From: Acidimangrovimonas pyrenivorans
GTDB lineage: Bacteria > Pseudomonadota > Alphaproteobacteria > Rhodobacterales > Rhodobacteraceae
Direction: 5' to 3'
Length of the DNA stretch: 64,000 nucleotides
Assembly (NCBI RefSeq): GCF_042643245.1
Contig: NZ_JBHRSK010000004.1
Location: forward strand, 992,001 to 1,056,000
This document shows positions 8,003-16,286 of the stretch, piece after piece (the first letter of the stretch is position 1; each line of letters begins with the position of its first letter). The translations under genes were made by a program, and so were the position numbers. Under the pieces are notes generated by a model. The model was not told the origin of the DNA and did not search any database. It saw only the letters and a program-made list of their open reading frames with translations.

Positions 8003-8995
8003 TCACATCTTGCCCACGAGATCGAGGAGCTTCTTGCCCTCGTCGCCAGCCTTCTCGACAAACGCAGCTTCGACGGCGGGCTGCATCGCAGCCTTGAGCG
8101 CGGCCGTCTCATCGGGCGTCAGAACACGGGCATCCATGCCGACTCCGGTGAGGTTGTCGATCTTCTTCGGATCGACGGAGTCGGTCGGGGTGATGGAATC
8201 CGCCACCGCGGTGGCGGCGGCCTTCTCGATCCCCTTCTGCACGTCGGCGGGCAGACCGTTGAACCAGGCCGGATTCACCACGAGGTTATCGAAGGCGACG
8301 AAGATCGGCGTGGCGCGGCCGTATTTCTGCACCTCGTAGAACTTGCGCGAATAGGCAGCCGCAACGCCGGTGACGCCAGCATCGACCACGCCGGTCTGCA
8401 GCGCCTGATAGGTTTCCGAGCCGGGCATCACGACAGTGGTCGCGCCCATCGCCTTCAGCCCCGCGTCGAAGATCGGCGTCAGACCGCGAATCTTCACGCC
8501 CTTGAAATCGGACGGCTTTTCGAGCGGATGGCCGTTCGAAGTGAAGATCAGGTCGTTGGTATCGACCATCCATGCAATGTTCTTCACGCCCTTCTTCAGC
8601 ATCTTCTCATCGAGGAACTTCGCCGCGTCCGAGGCGATGAACGCCTTCTGGTCCTTCGGCGAGGAGATCAGATAGGGGATCAGCGCCACCGACATCTCGG
8701 GCAGCGTGCCGCCCCATTGCAGGTTGAGGATCACCGCGCTTTCGATCTCGCCCGAGGCGACCGCGGCGAGGTGCTGCTTCGGATTGTAGAGCTGCGCGCC
8801 GCCGAACAGCTGGACCTCGACCTTGCCGTCGGTGTCCTTTGCCACGTCCTTGGCGAATTGCTCCAGCCGCTTCGCAGAGGGGTGCGAGGGCGGGAACTGG
8901 TGGCTCAGCCGCATCGTGTATTCGGCTGCCCAGCTGGATGTGCCGATCAGCGCAATCGCTGCAGCGGCAACAAAGCTCTTCAGGTTGATCGTCAT
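8003..8995 (-). CDS. dctP: TRAP transporter substrate-binding protein (DctP type)
   Basis: A 330-residue periplasmic protein with a Sec signal peptide of about 23 residues (cleavage near SSWAAEY). DctP-family hallmarks are present: RLSHQFPPSHP, DGKVEVQLFGGAQL, and the substrate-gating arginine in FKGVKIRG, which in this family normally forms a salt bridge with a carboxylate. A carboxylic acid ligand is therefore likely. The neighbouring CoA-transferase and HMG-CoA-lyase-like genes point to a branched hydroxy-dicarboxylate such as 3-hydroxy-3-methylglutarate or citramalate; this is inference. Confidence 0.93.
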   Translation of the reverse strand: MTINLKSFVAAAAIALIGTSSWAAEYTMRLSHQFPPSHPSAKRLEQFAKDVAKDTDGKVEVQLFGGAQLYNPKQHLAAVASGEIESAVILNLQWGGTLPEMSVALIPYLISSPKDQKAFIASDAAKFLDEKMLKKGVKNIAWMVDTNDLIFTSNGHPLEKPSDFKGVKIRGLTPIFDAGLKAMGATTVVMPGSETYQALQTGVVDAGVTGVAAAYSRKFYEVQKYGRATPIFVAFDNLVVNPAWFNGLPADVQKGIEKAAATAVADSITPTDSVDPKKIDNLTGVGMDARVLTPDETAALKAAMQPAVEAAFVEKAGDEGKKLLDLVGKM

Positions 8996-9029
8996 GGTCT
9001 CCTCCCGTTGACGTTTCGTTTCTATGCAT

Positions 9030-9974
9030 TCAGGCTTGGGTCAGAACTTCCGGCAATCCGGCCCGGGCCAAGGCGCCGTGCACCTTTTCATTTGGCATCG
9101 CCGCCTCGAGCACCGAACGCGCCTCCCCCAGCGCGGCAATGTCGATGCCGGTGTCGAATCCCATGGTCCGGCACAGGAAGGCCAGATCCTCGAAAACGGC
9201 GTTCCCGGTCGCGCCCGGGGCGAAGGGACAGCCCCCGAGCCCGGCGAGCGACGCGTCGAGGATCCTGACCCCTTCGCCCAGGGCCGCCGCCGCATTGGCC
9301 AGCGCCAGCCCTCGGGTGTCGTGGAAATGCATCGCCACCGGCACGTCGCCCAGCAACGCGCGGGCTTCGCGCGCGAGATGCGCCACCTGGGCCGGGCCGG
9401 CCCATCCCACCGTGTCCGCGATCGCGATGACGTCGGCGCCGGCCTCGGCCGCGCCCTCCACCATGCGCAACACCTCTTTCGGCTCGACCTCTCCGGCCAG
9501 TGTGCAGCCGAAAGCCATCGCGACACCGACGGTCAGGACCGGCGGATCGGTCCGGCCTGCGCGGCGCTGCGCATCGATCCGGCGTGCCATCTCCAGCGCC
9601 TCGGTGCGCGAGCGCCGCGTATTCGCCTCGCTGTGCGCCTCGGTCGCCGAAACCACGAACATGATCTCGTCCACCGGGGTTTCCAGAGCATCGGCGACGC
9701 CGCGTTCGTTCAAGGTCAGGGCGGCAGAAAAGGCACCGTCCAGTCCGGAGACCGTCGCGATCATCTCGCGCAGGTCGGCGAACTGCGGAAAACGCGCTGC
9801 CGGCAGAAAGGAGCCGACCTCGAAATGCCGCACCCCTGCACGATGCTCAAGTGCAAGCCACTCATTCTTCTGCGCCGTGGTGGGCCAGGATTGCACGAGC
9901 TGCAGCCCGTCGCGCAGTCCCACCTCGCGCAGGACGACCTTGTCTTTGGGATACAGGCGCTCCGCCAGGGTCAT
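9030..9974 (-). CDS. Hydroxymethylglutaryl-CoA lyase-like protein
   Basis: A 314-residue TIM-barrel enzyme of the HMGL family. The first strand carries the catalytic R21-D22 (VGLRDGLQ; most HMG-CoA lyases have Pro where this protein has Leu20). Metal ligands are seen in AMHFHDT (H216, H218). The active-site loop GLGGCPFAPGATGN carries the catalytic Cys (C249) and the metal-binding Asn (N258). The family cleaves 3-hydroxy-3-methylglutaryl-CoA to acetyl-CoA and acetoacetate, or related branched hydroxyacyl-CoAs. The start at 9974 overlaps the CoA-transferase stop by four bases, so the two are translationally coupled and probably act in sequence: activation, then cleavage. Confidence 0.88.
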   Translation of the reverse strand: MTLAERLYPKDKVVLREVGLRDGLQLVQSWPTTAQKNEWLALEHRAGVRHFEVGSFLPAARFPQFADLREMIATVSGLDGAFSAALTLNERGVADALETPVDEIMFVVSATEAHSEANTRRSRTEALEMARRIDAQRRAGRTDPPVLTVGVAMAFGCTLAGEVEPKEVLRMVEGAAEAGADVIAIADTVGWAGPAQVAHLAREARALLGDVPVAMHFHDTRGLALANAAAALGEGVRILDASLAGLGGCPFAPGATGNAVFEDLAFLCRTMGFDTGIDIAALGEARSVLEAAMPNEKVHGALARAGLPEVLTQA

Positions 9975-11152
9975 GCCGCATCCCTTTCGCTGCCCGTGGC
10001 ACGGCCGATCTGCGCCGCCGATAGCCCCAGGGCAGTCAACACAACCTTGGAGTCGCGTCCGACCTCGGGCACATCGCCGCCGCCCGGCAGCATCTCGCCA
10101 TCCACTTCGAACGGCAGGCCTGGCGCGCGGAAAGTGCCATCACCATAATGCGATACGGCCAACCCGCCAGGCCGCATGACATGCGGGTCGTCATACATGT
10201 CGCAGGGCTTGGCAATCGGCGAGAACGGCAAGCCCGCCGCCTCGAGCCTTGGCGCGAGGTCCTCGACCCGCCACTCGGCGATCTTCTCGGCGATCCGCGG
10301 AATGGTCCAGTTGCGGGCCTCGATTTGATCCATGCGGGTCTCGAGCCGAGGATCACCGAGTAGCTCCTCAAGCCCCAGAAGCCGACAGATCGCCTCCCAT
10401 TGTCCCTCGGTGACGGCACCGACGAAAACCTGGCGCCCCTCCGCATCGTGGAAGATGTCGTAGACTGGCCAAGAGAACTCGCGCTCTGGCATCGGCGGCG
10501 GGTTCTTGCCCTCCAACTCGAACTGAACCATGTGCTGGGCGACCAGCAGCAGGCAATTCTCGAACAGCCCGATGCGAAGCTCGCGCCCCTTTCCCGTGCG
10601 CCCCCGCTCCATCAGGGCCGCCAGAACCGAGAAGGCGGCGAAGAGCCCGCCCATTATGTCGTTCGCCGACGACCCCACCCTCAAAGGGCGCCCCGTCGGT
10701 CCGGTCATGTAGGCCAGCCCGGTCATCATCTGGACAACTTCGTCGAGCGCCGTGCGGTTCTCGTAGGGCCCCGACAAGAAGCCTTTGCAATGCGCCACGA
10801 CGAGCCCCGGGAACTCCTTGCGCAGTGCGGCGCGGCCTATGCCCGCCTTGTCCAGCGCAGCGTCTCGGAAGTTCTCCACAAAGACATCTGCGGTCGCGAG
10901 CAATGCGCGAAGGGCATCGCGCCCATCCTCGGTCTTGACGTCCAGCGTCACCGACTTCTTGCCGCGATTGAACAGCGGGAACATCGGCCGCCCCATCCCG
11001 GTCAAATGACGCGTCTTGTCACCCTTGGGCGGCTCGACCTTGATCACCTCGGCCCCGAGGTTGGCCAGGAACATGCCGCAGGACGGCCCCATGATCATGT
11101 GGCTCATCTCGACGACACGGATACCGGCGAGCGGCGCGAACTGATCTGGCAT
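9971..11152 (-). CDS. Family III CoA-transferase (CaiB/BaiF)
   Basis: A 393-residue enzyme with the CaiB/BaiF fold and the catalytic aspartate D165 (SSANDIMGG). It moves CoA between acyl-CoA and a free acid through an aspartyl-CoA thioester. As first gene of the operon, coupled to an HMG-CoA-lyase-like gene and a TRAP transporter, it probably activates the imported acid. The human relative SUGCT uses succinyl-CoA with glutarate or HMG, which fits. The start at 11152 is preceded by AAGGGAGG, a strong ribosome binding site. It is divergent from a LysR regulator. Confidence 0.88.
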   Translation of the reverse strand: MPDQFAPLAGIRVVEMSHMIMGPSCGMFLANLGAEVIKVEPPKGDKTRHLTGMGRPMFPLFNRGKKSVTLDVKTEDGRDALRALLATADVFVENFRDAALDKAGIGRAALRKEFPGLVVAHCKGFLSGPYENRTALDEVVQMMTGLAYMTGPTGRPLRVGSSANDIMGGLFAAFSVLAALMERGRTGKGRELRIGLFENCLLLVAQHMVQFELEGKNPPPMPEREFSWPVYDIFHDAEGRQVFVGAVTEGQWEAICRLLGLEELLGDPRLETRMDQIEARNWTIPRIAEKIAEWRVEDLAPRLEAAGLPFSPIAKPCDMYDDPHVMRPGGLAVSHYGDGTFRAPGLPFEVDGEMLPGGGDVPEVGRDSKVVLTALGLSAAQIGRATGSERDAA

Positions 11153-11243
11153 GACGGTCCTCCCTTGCCCCAGTCATAGACCTGTTCCCGCCATCGATAT
11201 ATTATATAGTTTGTGACGCTGATCTCGATATTTTGGAGAACAC
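11153..11243. promoter_or_regulatory. Divergent promoter between the CoA-transferase/TRAP operon and lysR
   Basis: A 91-bp gap holds an AT-rich palindromic core, ATATATTATAT at about 11197-11207, in otherwise GC-rich DNA. Read on the complement, TATAAT-like bases sit at the right distance for a -10 box of the operon. The repeated ATCGATAT / CTCGATAT elements (about 11193-11200 and 11225-11232) could be LysR contacts. Both genes have good ribosome binding sites (AAGGGAGG and TTGGAGA). Confidence 0.5.
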
Positions 11244-12206
11244 ATGGATTTCCGGCAATTGCGGGTCTTCGTCGCGATTTTCGAGGCCGGGAGCATTGTC
11301 GGCGCCGCGGAAGTCCTGCGTTCGGCGCCATCTGTTCTGGCCCATCATCTTCGCAACCTCGAGTCCCGCGCCGGCGGCCCCCTGTTCGAGCGTCGCTCGC
11401 GAGGCGTCGAACCGACCGAGCTTGGGCAGCGCCTCTATGTGCACGCGCGCGACATCCTGCGCGCCGTGGACCTTGCAGAACACGACCTCCGCGATGCCCG
11501 CGCGGAAATCTCTGGAAAAGTGGTGCTCAGCCTTGCGTATTCCGCGCTTCATGCAATTGGCCCGGCTGTGCTCGACGCAGTGATCGAGCGCCATCCGCGG
11601 ATCGTGCTCGACATCGTTTCCACCGTCTCCGGCGCGACCTTCGACCAAATCGCGGCAAGCGGTATCGACCTCGCTGTTGCCTACAATCCAAGCCGGGATG
11701 CCAAGCTGAAGCTGACCCCGCTGCTGGAAGAGGATTCCATGGCCATTGGGAAGCCGGAAATCCTGCGGGAGACCGAGGAGGACTTGTTGCTCTGCGATTT
11801 TCTGGAAATGCCCTATATCCTGCCACGTAAGGGCGCGCGCGGCCGCGCGGTCACTGACGATCCCGAACATCAGCGCCTGCTGGAGGCACATGCTCGCATG
11901 TTCACAGACGGCGTTGATGCGGCGGTGCAATTTGCCGTCGCAGGGCACGGCTGTATGATCGCCAGCGCGCTCTATTCCGAGCGTCTGCTTACCGGGCGCG
12001 GTCTCATCGGACGTCGGCTAATCGACCCCCGGATCACAAGGACCCTCTTTCTATGCGAACGCAAAGACGCGCCGTCCAGTAGAGCGATCGGTGCTGTCCG
12101 GGAGATCGTGGTCGAAAAGATCACTGAGGTGATCAGAAATGAAACCTGGCCCTGCCGCGAAGTCAGTGGCTTACGAACCGCGATGCCCCGTGATTGCGCT
12201 GACTAG
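11244..12206 (+). CDS. LysR-family transcriptional regulator
   Basis: A 320-residue protein with an N-terminal winged HTH (about 1-62: FRQLRVFVAIFEAGSIVGAA then LFERRSRGVEPTELG) and a substrate-binding domain for a small coinducer (about 90-295). It lies 91 bp from the divergent CoA-transferase/TRAP operon, the classic layout for a pathway-specific activator, so its inducer is probably the imported acid or its CoA ester. The gene is visibly poorer in G+C than the genes after 12,600 (bases 11761-11820 contain 32 G+C of 60), which supports foreign origin of this region. Confidence 0.92.
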   Translation: MDFRQLRVFVAIFEAGSIVGAAEVLRSAPSVLAHHLRNLESRAGGPLFERRSRGVEPTELGQRLYVHARDILRAVDLAEHDLRDARAEISGKVVLSLAYSALHAIGPAVLDAVIERHPRIVLDIVSTVSGATFDQIAASGIDLAVAYNPSRDAKLKLTPLLEEDSMAIGKPEILRETEEDLLLCDFLEMPYILPRKGARGRAVTDDPEHQRLLEAHARMFTDGVDAAVQFAVAGHGCMIASALYSERLLTGRGLIGRRLIDPRITRTLFLCERKDAPSSRAIGAVREIVVEKITEVIRNETWPCREVSGLRTAMPRDCAD

Positions 12207-12213
12207 TCCCCCT

Positions 12214-12239
12214 GTTGTGCGGAACGCCCCGCGCACAAC
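12214..12239 (+). terminator. Hairpin after the lysR gene
   Basis: A perfect 8-bp stem (GTTGTGCG at 12214-12221, CGCACAAC at 12232-12239) with a 10-nt loop starts eight bases after the lysR stop codon. No T-run follows, so it may be a weak or factor-assisted terminator. Confidence 0.45.
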
Positions 12240-12253
12240 ACCTGATCGCGCAG

Positions 12254-12406
12254 TCAGAGCTTTTCGCCACCGGCCGGCACGCGGTCCAGGGCGACCTTGG
12301 AGCGACCCTGCTTGAGCCCTTGTCGATCGTCGCCACCCGGCGGGGTGCGCAGTTCGGTCTTGCCTACGACTTCGCGCAGGTCTTTCGGAACACGATGCGA
12401 GCATGA
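12254..12406 (-). pseudogene. Integrase remnant (N-terminal fragment of a tyrosine recombinase)
   Basis: On the complement, an open frame ending at 12254 reads HRVPKDLREVVGKTELR followed by a short divergent tail and a stop. The motif RVPKDLREVVGKTELR is typical of the start of phage-type tyrosine integrases with a DUF6538-like N-terminal region. Only about 50 codons remain, no start codon with a ribosome binding site is seen, and the core-binding and catalytic domains are absent. The fragment lies 134 bp from the 3' end of tRNA-Val and reads away from it, exactly as an integrase of a tRNA-inserted island would. Recognition rests on one motif. Confidence 0.6.
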
Positions 12407-12539
12407 GACCGCCCGGATCGGTTCACCAAGTGCCGAGCTCCACCTGCCATGACGCCCCCGCTTGTAGCCAAGACTGTATCCTTGCAACGGGCAAGCGGCC
12501 CTGGGCGCGAGGCTATTATTTGTTTTCAAAGGGATAAGG

Positions 12540-12615
12540 TGGTGGGTGATGAGAGACTCGAACTCCCGACATCCTCGGTGTAAACGAGGCGCTCTACCAA
12601 CTGAGCTAATCACCC
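12540..12615 (-). tRNA. tRNA-Val (anticodon TAC)
   Basis: On the complement the gene begins GGGTGATTAGCTCAG and folds into a full cloverleaf: acceptor stem GGGTGAT/ATCACCC, D-loop AGTTGGTA, anticodon stem CCTCG/CGAGG with loop TTTACAC (anticodon TAC, valine) and a T-arm containing GTTCGAG. The discriminator A and CCA end are encoded (12540-12543). Length is 76 nt with CCA. Its 3' end faces an integrase remnant, so it is a likely island attachment site. Confidence 0.97.
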
Positions 12616-12675
12616 CCCGCGCGCCTAATAGACCGGAGCCCGCATCGGGCGCAAGCCCGTGCGCGCCGGCTGGCG

Positions 12676-13434
12676 TCAGCGGAACGGCGACAGCCGGCGG
12701 GCCAGCGCGCGCAGGTCGGCGCGCAGCGCGGCGGCGGTGAGATGCGGCAGCGCCGTGCGCAGCCGCAGCAGGCGGTAGAGGGCCAGTGCGACATAGGCGT
12801 CGAGGAAGCCGGCGAAGACAACGTCGGAGAGGAAATGCCCGCCGACCGCCACCCGCAGCCCGGCGCCGAGGGCGAAGAACAGCCCCAGGCCGGCGGCGAA
12901 GGCCGGGCGCCGGCGGCGCGCGACAAGCGGCCAGAGCAGCACGCAGGCGACCAGCGCCACCATCGCCGCCCCCGCCGCCTCGCCCGAGACGAAGGAGCAG
13001 TTGCGGTGGCAGGCGTCGGAGATCTGCCAGGCCGGCGTGAACTGCGCCGCGCCGCCGAACTCGGTCACCTGCCACGGCCGCGCCCGGCCCCAATGGGCCT
13101 TGAACAGCGCGTTGACCAGCAGCGCCGGGCCGATCAGGAAGCCGAGCACGCCAAAGCCCCAGATCCGCGCCGGCACCTGCCGCGCCCGGCCCAGCAGCAG
13201 CGAGGCCGCCAGCGCCAGGCAAAGGCCGAGGAAGACGACATAGGAGCCGGTCCAGTAGACCTGCCGCAGCGCCTCCATCAGTGGCAGCCGGCCGAGCGGG
13301 AAGCCGATGCCGGGGCGGTAGAACAGAGCCGAGACCCAAAGGTCGATCCATGGCGCGGCGGCGAAGAGCGCCTGGCTCAGCGCCAGTGCCGCGGTCAGGG
13401 ACAGGGTCAGGCGCGTCTGCTGCGCGCCGCCCAT
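12676..13434 (-). CDS. PAP2-family lipid phosphatase
   Basis: A 252-residue membrane protein with about six helices. Motif 1 is intact (K112-x6-R119-P120), as is motif 3 (R194-x5-H200-x3-D204). Motif 2, normally PSGH, reads FVSGEAA with Glu152 at the histidine position; I have seen related alphaproteobacterial proteins described with this SGE form but cannot check here. It is the last gene of the GT2, LAB_N, GT39, PAP2 operon and starts 7 bp after the GT39 stop. It probably dephosphorylates lipid A or the polyprenyl-phosphate carrier. A longer in-frame version would overlap the upstream gene and is rejected. Confidence 0.88.
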   Translation of the reverse strand: MGGAQQTRLTLSLTAALALSQALFAAAPWIDLWVSALFYRPGIGFPLGRLPLMEALRQVYWTGSYVVFLGLCLALAASLLLGRARQVPARIWGFGVLGFLIGPALLVNALFKAHWGRARPWQVTEFGGAAQFTPAWQISDACHRNCSFVSGEAAGAAMVALVACVLLWPLVARRRRPAFAAGLGLFFALGAGLRVAVGGHFLSDVVFAGFLDAYVALALYRLLRLRTALPHLTAAALRADLRALARRLSPFR

Positions 13435-13441
13435 CCCGGCG

Positions 13442-14944
13442 TCAATCCTCGTCGCGGGCACAGCGCGCCGGCACCTTGTAGAGCGCGATGCGCAAGCCGC
13501 GATAGGCGCCGACCTGCGGCGTGGTCTCGGCCTGCGGCTTCTCGTCGGGGTCGCAGGCCAGCTGGCCCTCACCGGTCTGGACCAGCAGCACCTCTCCCGT
13601 CATCTCGTCGGGGAACGGGTGGGTCAGCTCGTAATGGTCCTGCGGCGGGCCGTCGGGATCGGTGGAATAGAAGCGCAGCCCGCTGTCGCGGCCGCTATAG
13701 AACAGGTCGGCCAGGATATCGCGGCGCGAGGCGACGACGGTGCTCACGCCGACCTTCTGCGCCTCGGCGATGATCCAGTCGGACAGGGCGGCGCGGCCGA
13801 GATAGCGGTGCATGGCGTAGCGGCCGTCGCGCATCACCACCGCCTCGGGCCAGATCGTCATCGCCGGCAGCGCCAGGCAGACGGCGGCGTTGATCGCGAT
13901 CGCCGCCAGCTTGGGAAAGCGCCCGGCCCGGGCGAAGACCAGCACCGTGCCTGCCAGGTAGGCCGCCGCCGCCCAGTTGGCATAGGCCCGCGACAGCAGC
14001 GCCTGGACGCAGATGATGGCGAGGATCGGCAGCGAGAAGGCCAGCAGCAGCCGGCCCTTCTGGCCCAGGTGGCCCCGCCTGCCCGGTCCCAACGCCCGCA
14101 GCGCGATCAGCAGCAGCAGGGCGAAGACCACCGGCCCGACCACGGCGAACTGGTTGGCCAGGAACTCGGCCAGCTTATCCCAGTGCAGCCCGGCCCGCTT
14201 GGCCGGCGCCTTGACCCAGCCGATATTGTGCTCGGTGTGATAGAGCGTCGGGAAGCCCATCAGCGCGTTCCAGATCACGTTGGGCGACAGGGTGAGCAGG
14301 AAGGCGAGCAGGCCGAGCCCGGCCGCCCGCCGGCTCGGCCGCAGCGCCGGCGCGACCAGCGCGGCGATCCCGGCGCAGATCAGGTAGTAGACGGCGGCGT
14401 ATTTCGCCATGAAGCCCAGCCCGAGCGCGAGGCCGCAGGCCAGCGCCAGCCCGGTTTCGTGCCGCCGGTCCGGAGCGGGCCGCTCGCCCAGCCGCAGCCA
14501 CAGCAGCAGCGCCAGCGCCAGGAACGGGAACATGATCGTGTCGGTCGAGATCGTCAGGCTGGCCAGCGCCACCATCGGCAGGGTGATGTAGCCCGCCGCC
14601 ACCCAGACCGCCGCCCGCCGGCCGTAGAGCCGCGCCGCGACGGCGCCGAGCAGCAGCGCGGTGGCCCCGTGGAACAGCGGTCCCGGCAGCCGGACCCAGA
14701 ACTGGCCGTCCGAGCCCGCCAGCGTGGTGAAGGCCCGGATCACCCAGCCGATCAGCGGCGGCTTGGAATAGTAGCCGAAGGCCAGCTCCTGACCCCAGAA
14801 CCAGTATTGGGTCTCGTCGACGAAGAGATCGGCACGATTGAAGGCCAGCAGCAGGATGCGCAGCGCGGTGACGGCGCCGACCACCGCCAGCGCCGGCCCG
14901 AGCCAGCCGGCCCGCTCAGACGCTGTTGCGCTTGCGCTCGGCAT
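13442..14944 (-). CDS. GT39/ArnT-type membrane glycosyltransferase
   Basis: A 500-residue protein with about ten to twelve helices and a C-terminal periplasmic domain. The first periplasmic loop has the catalytic acidic motif of the PMT/ArnT clan (DLFVDETQYWFWGQE, then FGYYSKPPLIGW). Such enzymes transfer a sugar from a polyprenyl-phosphate donor to lipid A or protein on the periplasmic side. Its partners are a DPM-like GT2 that would make the donor and a LAB_N protein. The first 29 bases overlap the LAB_N gene in another frame. The acceptor and sugar cannot be read from the sequence. Confidence 0.88.
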   Translation of the reverse strand: MPSASATASERAGWLGPALAVVGAVTALRILLLAFNRADLFVDETQYWFWGQELAFGYYSKPPLIGWVIRAFTTLAGSDGQFWVRLPGPLFHGATALLLGAVAARLYGRRAAVWVAAGYITLPMVALASLTISTDTIMFPFLALALLLWLRLGERPAPDRRHETGLALACGLALGLGFMAKYAAVYYLICAGIAALVAPALRPSRRAAGLGLLAFLLTLSPNVIWNALMGFPTLYHTEHNIGWVKAPAKRAGLHWDKLAEFLANQFAVVGPVVFALLLLIALRALGPGRRGHLGQKGRLLLAFSLPILAIICVQALLSRAYANWAAAAYLAGTVLVFARAGRFPKLAAIAINAAVCLALPAMTIWPEAVVMRDGRYAMHRYLGRAALSDWIIAEAQKVGVSTVVASRRDILADLFYSGRDSGLRFYSTDPDGPPQDHYELTHPFPDEMTGEVLLVQTGEGQLACDPDEKPQAETTPQVGAYRGLRIALYKVPARCARDED

Positions 14945-15227
14945 GGATCAGCCACAGGTTCCGGGCATAGATCACGATCCCCATCGACTGGCCCAGCATG
15001 AAGACCGGATCGCGGCGATAGATCGCGTAGGTCAGCAGGATCAGCCCGCCGCCGATCGAGAAATACCAGAACATCACCGGCACGACCGAGCGCCGGACGC
15101 GTTCCGAGGCGATCCATTGCACCAGGAAGCGGGCGGTGAACATCAACTGGCCGCAGAGCCCGACCATCACCCAGGTGAATTCGCCCAGGCTGTCGACGTC
15201 GAACCATTCAAGCAGACTGTGAATCAC
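14916..15227 (-). CDS. Lipid A biosynthesis N-terminal domain (LAB_N) membrane protein
   Basis: A 103-residue protein with three hydrophobic helices and the LAB_N signature (GQLMFTARFLVQWIASER, then PVMFWYFSIGG). These small proteins accompany DPM-like and ArnT-like glycosyltransferases; a flippase or helper role has been suggested for the family but is not settled. It overlaps the upstream GT2 by four bases and the downstream GT39 by 29 bases, so production of the three is probably coupled. Confidence 0.9.
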   Translation of the reverse strand: MIHSLLEWFDVDSLGEFTWVMVGLCGQLMFTARFLVQWIASERVRRSVVPVMFWYFSIGGGLILLTYAIYRRDPVFMLGQSMGIVIYARNLWLIHAERKRNSV

Positions 15228-15985
15228 GTGCCGCCCCCCGCTCTGGTTCCGGCCTTGCCCGGGCGCCGCTCCTCGCTCGGACGCGCCTTCTTGCGCCGGC
15301 GGATCAGCCAGGCGACGCCGGCGAGGTCGGAGATTCCGACCAGCGCGCGCTGGAAATTGTTGTATTTCGACCGTCCGGTCTCGCGTTCCCGATGCGCCAC
15401 GTCGACCAGCACCACCTCCCAGCCGTCGCGCTTGGCCAGCGCCGGCAGGTAGCGGTGCATGTGGTCGAAATAGGGAAAGGCCAAGAAGGCCTCGCGGCGG
15501 AAGCCCTTGAGGCCGCAGCCGGTGTCGCGCGTCCCGTCCTTCAGGATGCGCTTGCGCAGCCCGTTGGCGAAGCGCGAGGCCAGCCGCTTCGACAGCGTGT
15601 CCTGGCGCTTGACCCGCTGGCCGGCGACCAGCCCGACATTGCCGGTGGCGTCCTCGAGCAACGGCCGGAACAGCTTGGGCAGTTCCGAGGGCGGGTTCTG
15701 GCCGTCGCCGTCCAGCGTGCAGCAGATCGGTGCCTCGGCCGCCAGCACGCCGCTATGGACCGCCGCGCTCTGGCCGCCGGCCTTGCGGTGGCGGATCAGG
15801 CGCAGCATCGGCACCGTCGCCATCAGGGCGCGCAGCCGCTCGGCAGTGTCGTCGGTCGAGCCGTCGTCGACGGCGATGATCTCGAAATCGGGCAGCTCGG
15901 CGCAGGCCGCGGCGATGCCCTCGATCAGCGGGGCGGCGGCCTCGGCCTCGTTATGCATGGGAATCACGATGGCGACTGATTTCAC
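15224..15985 (-). CDS. GT2 family glycosyltransferase (dolichyl-phosphate-sugar synthase type)
   Basis: A 253-residue cytoplasmic enzyme of the DPM1/ArnC class. It starts VAIVIPMHNEAEAA, has the nucleotide-binding acidic stretch AVDDGSTDDT, the DGDGQNPP metal motif and GTRDTGCGLKGFRRE. It probably makes a polyprenyl-phosphate-linked sugar that the GT39 protein then transfers. First gene of a four-gene operon; the stop overlaps the next start (ATGA). It lacks the C-terminal membrane helices found in some relatives. Confidence 0.9.
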   Translation of the reverse strand: MKSVAIVIPMHNEAEAAAPLIEGIAAACAELPDFEIIAVDDGSTDDTAERLRALMATVPMLRLIRHRKAGGQSAAVHSGVLAAEAPICCTLDGDGQNPPSELPKLFRPLLEDATGNVGLVAGQRVKRQDTLSKRLASRFANGLRKRILKDGTRDTGCGLKGFRREAFLAFPYFDHMHRYLPALAKRDGWEVVLVDVAHRERETGRSKYNNFQRALVGISDLAGVAWLIRRRKKARPSEERRPGKAGTRAGGGT

Positions 15986-16286
15986 CGCACGGCCCGTCCT
16001 GTTTCGTCCGTTCGACTGCGCCCCCTCTACGGCGCGCCGGCGGGGGTGTCAATCGACCGGCCCCCGATCGCGAGGCGGCGGCGCCGATTGGCCGAGGCTG
16101 TGGCGTCGGCGCCGTGCCGGGGCCGCTTTGGCCTGAGCCGCAGGGCGGCGCGCGCTCTCTCGCTGCAGCTCGATCCGCCGGGTGCGCGCGGCAAACGCGC
16201 GGGGCGAACCCCTGCCCTGCCGACGTCGTGCCAGGTGGGAAGGTCGGAAAACTGCTCGGGCCGACAGGTCTTCGCCCCGCCCCGCC
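15986..16286. other. Intergenic region upstream of the GT2 operon
   Basis: A 301-bp gap between the end of the histidine phosphatase gene and the GT2 start, both on the complement strand. It should hold the GT2 operon promoter and any terminator of the soxR operon. I see no convincing -35/-10 pair, no strong hairpin and no reading frame with recognisable similarity. Confidence 0.5.

Noticed and set aside
12546..12740. A small plus-strand reading frame beginning MRDSNSRHPRCKRG
   Set aside because: It is the reverse complement of tRNA-Val, a common spurious translation across tRNA genes.
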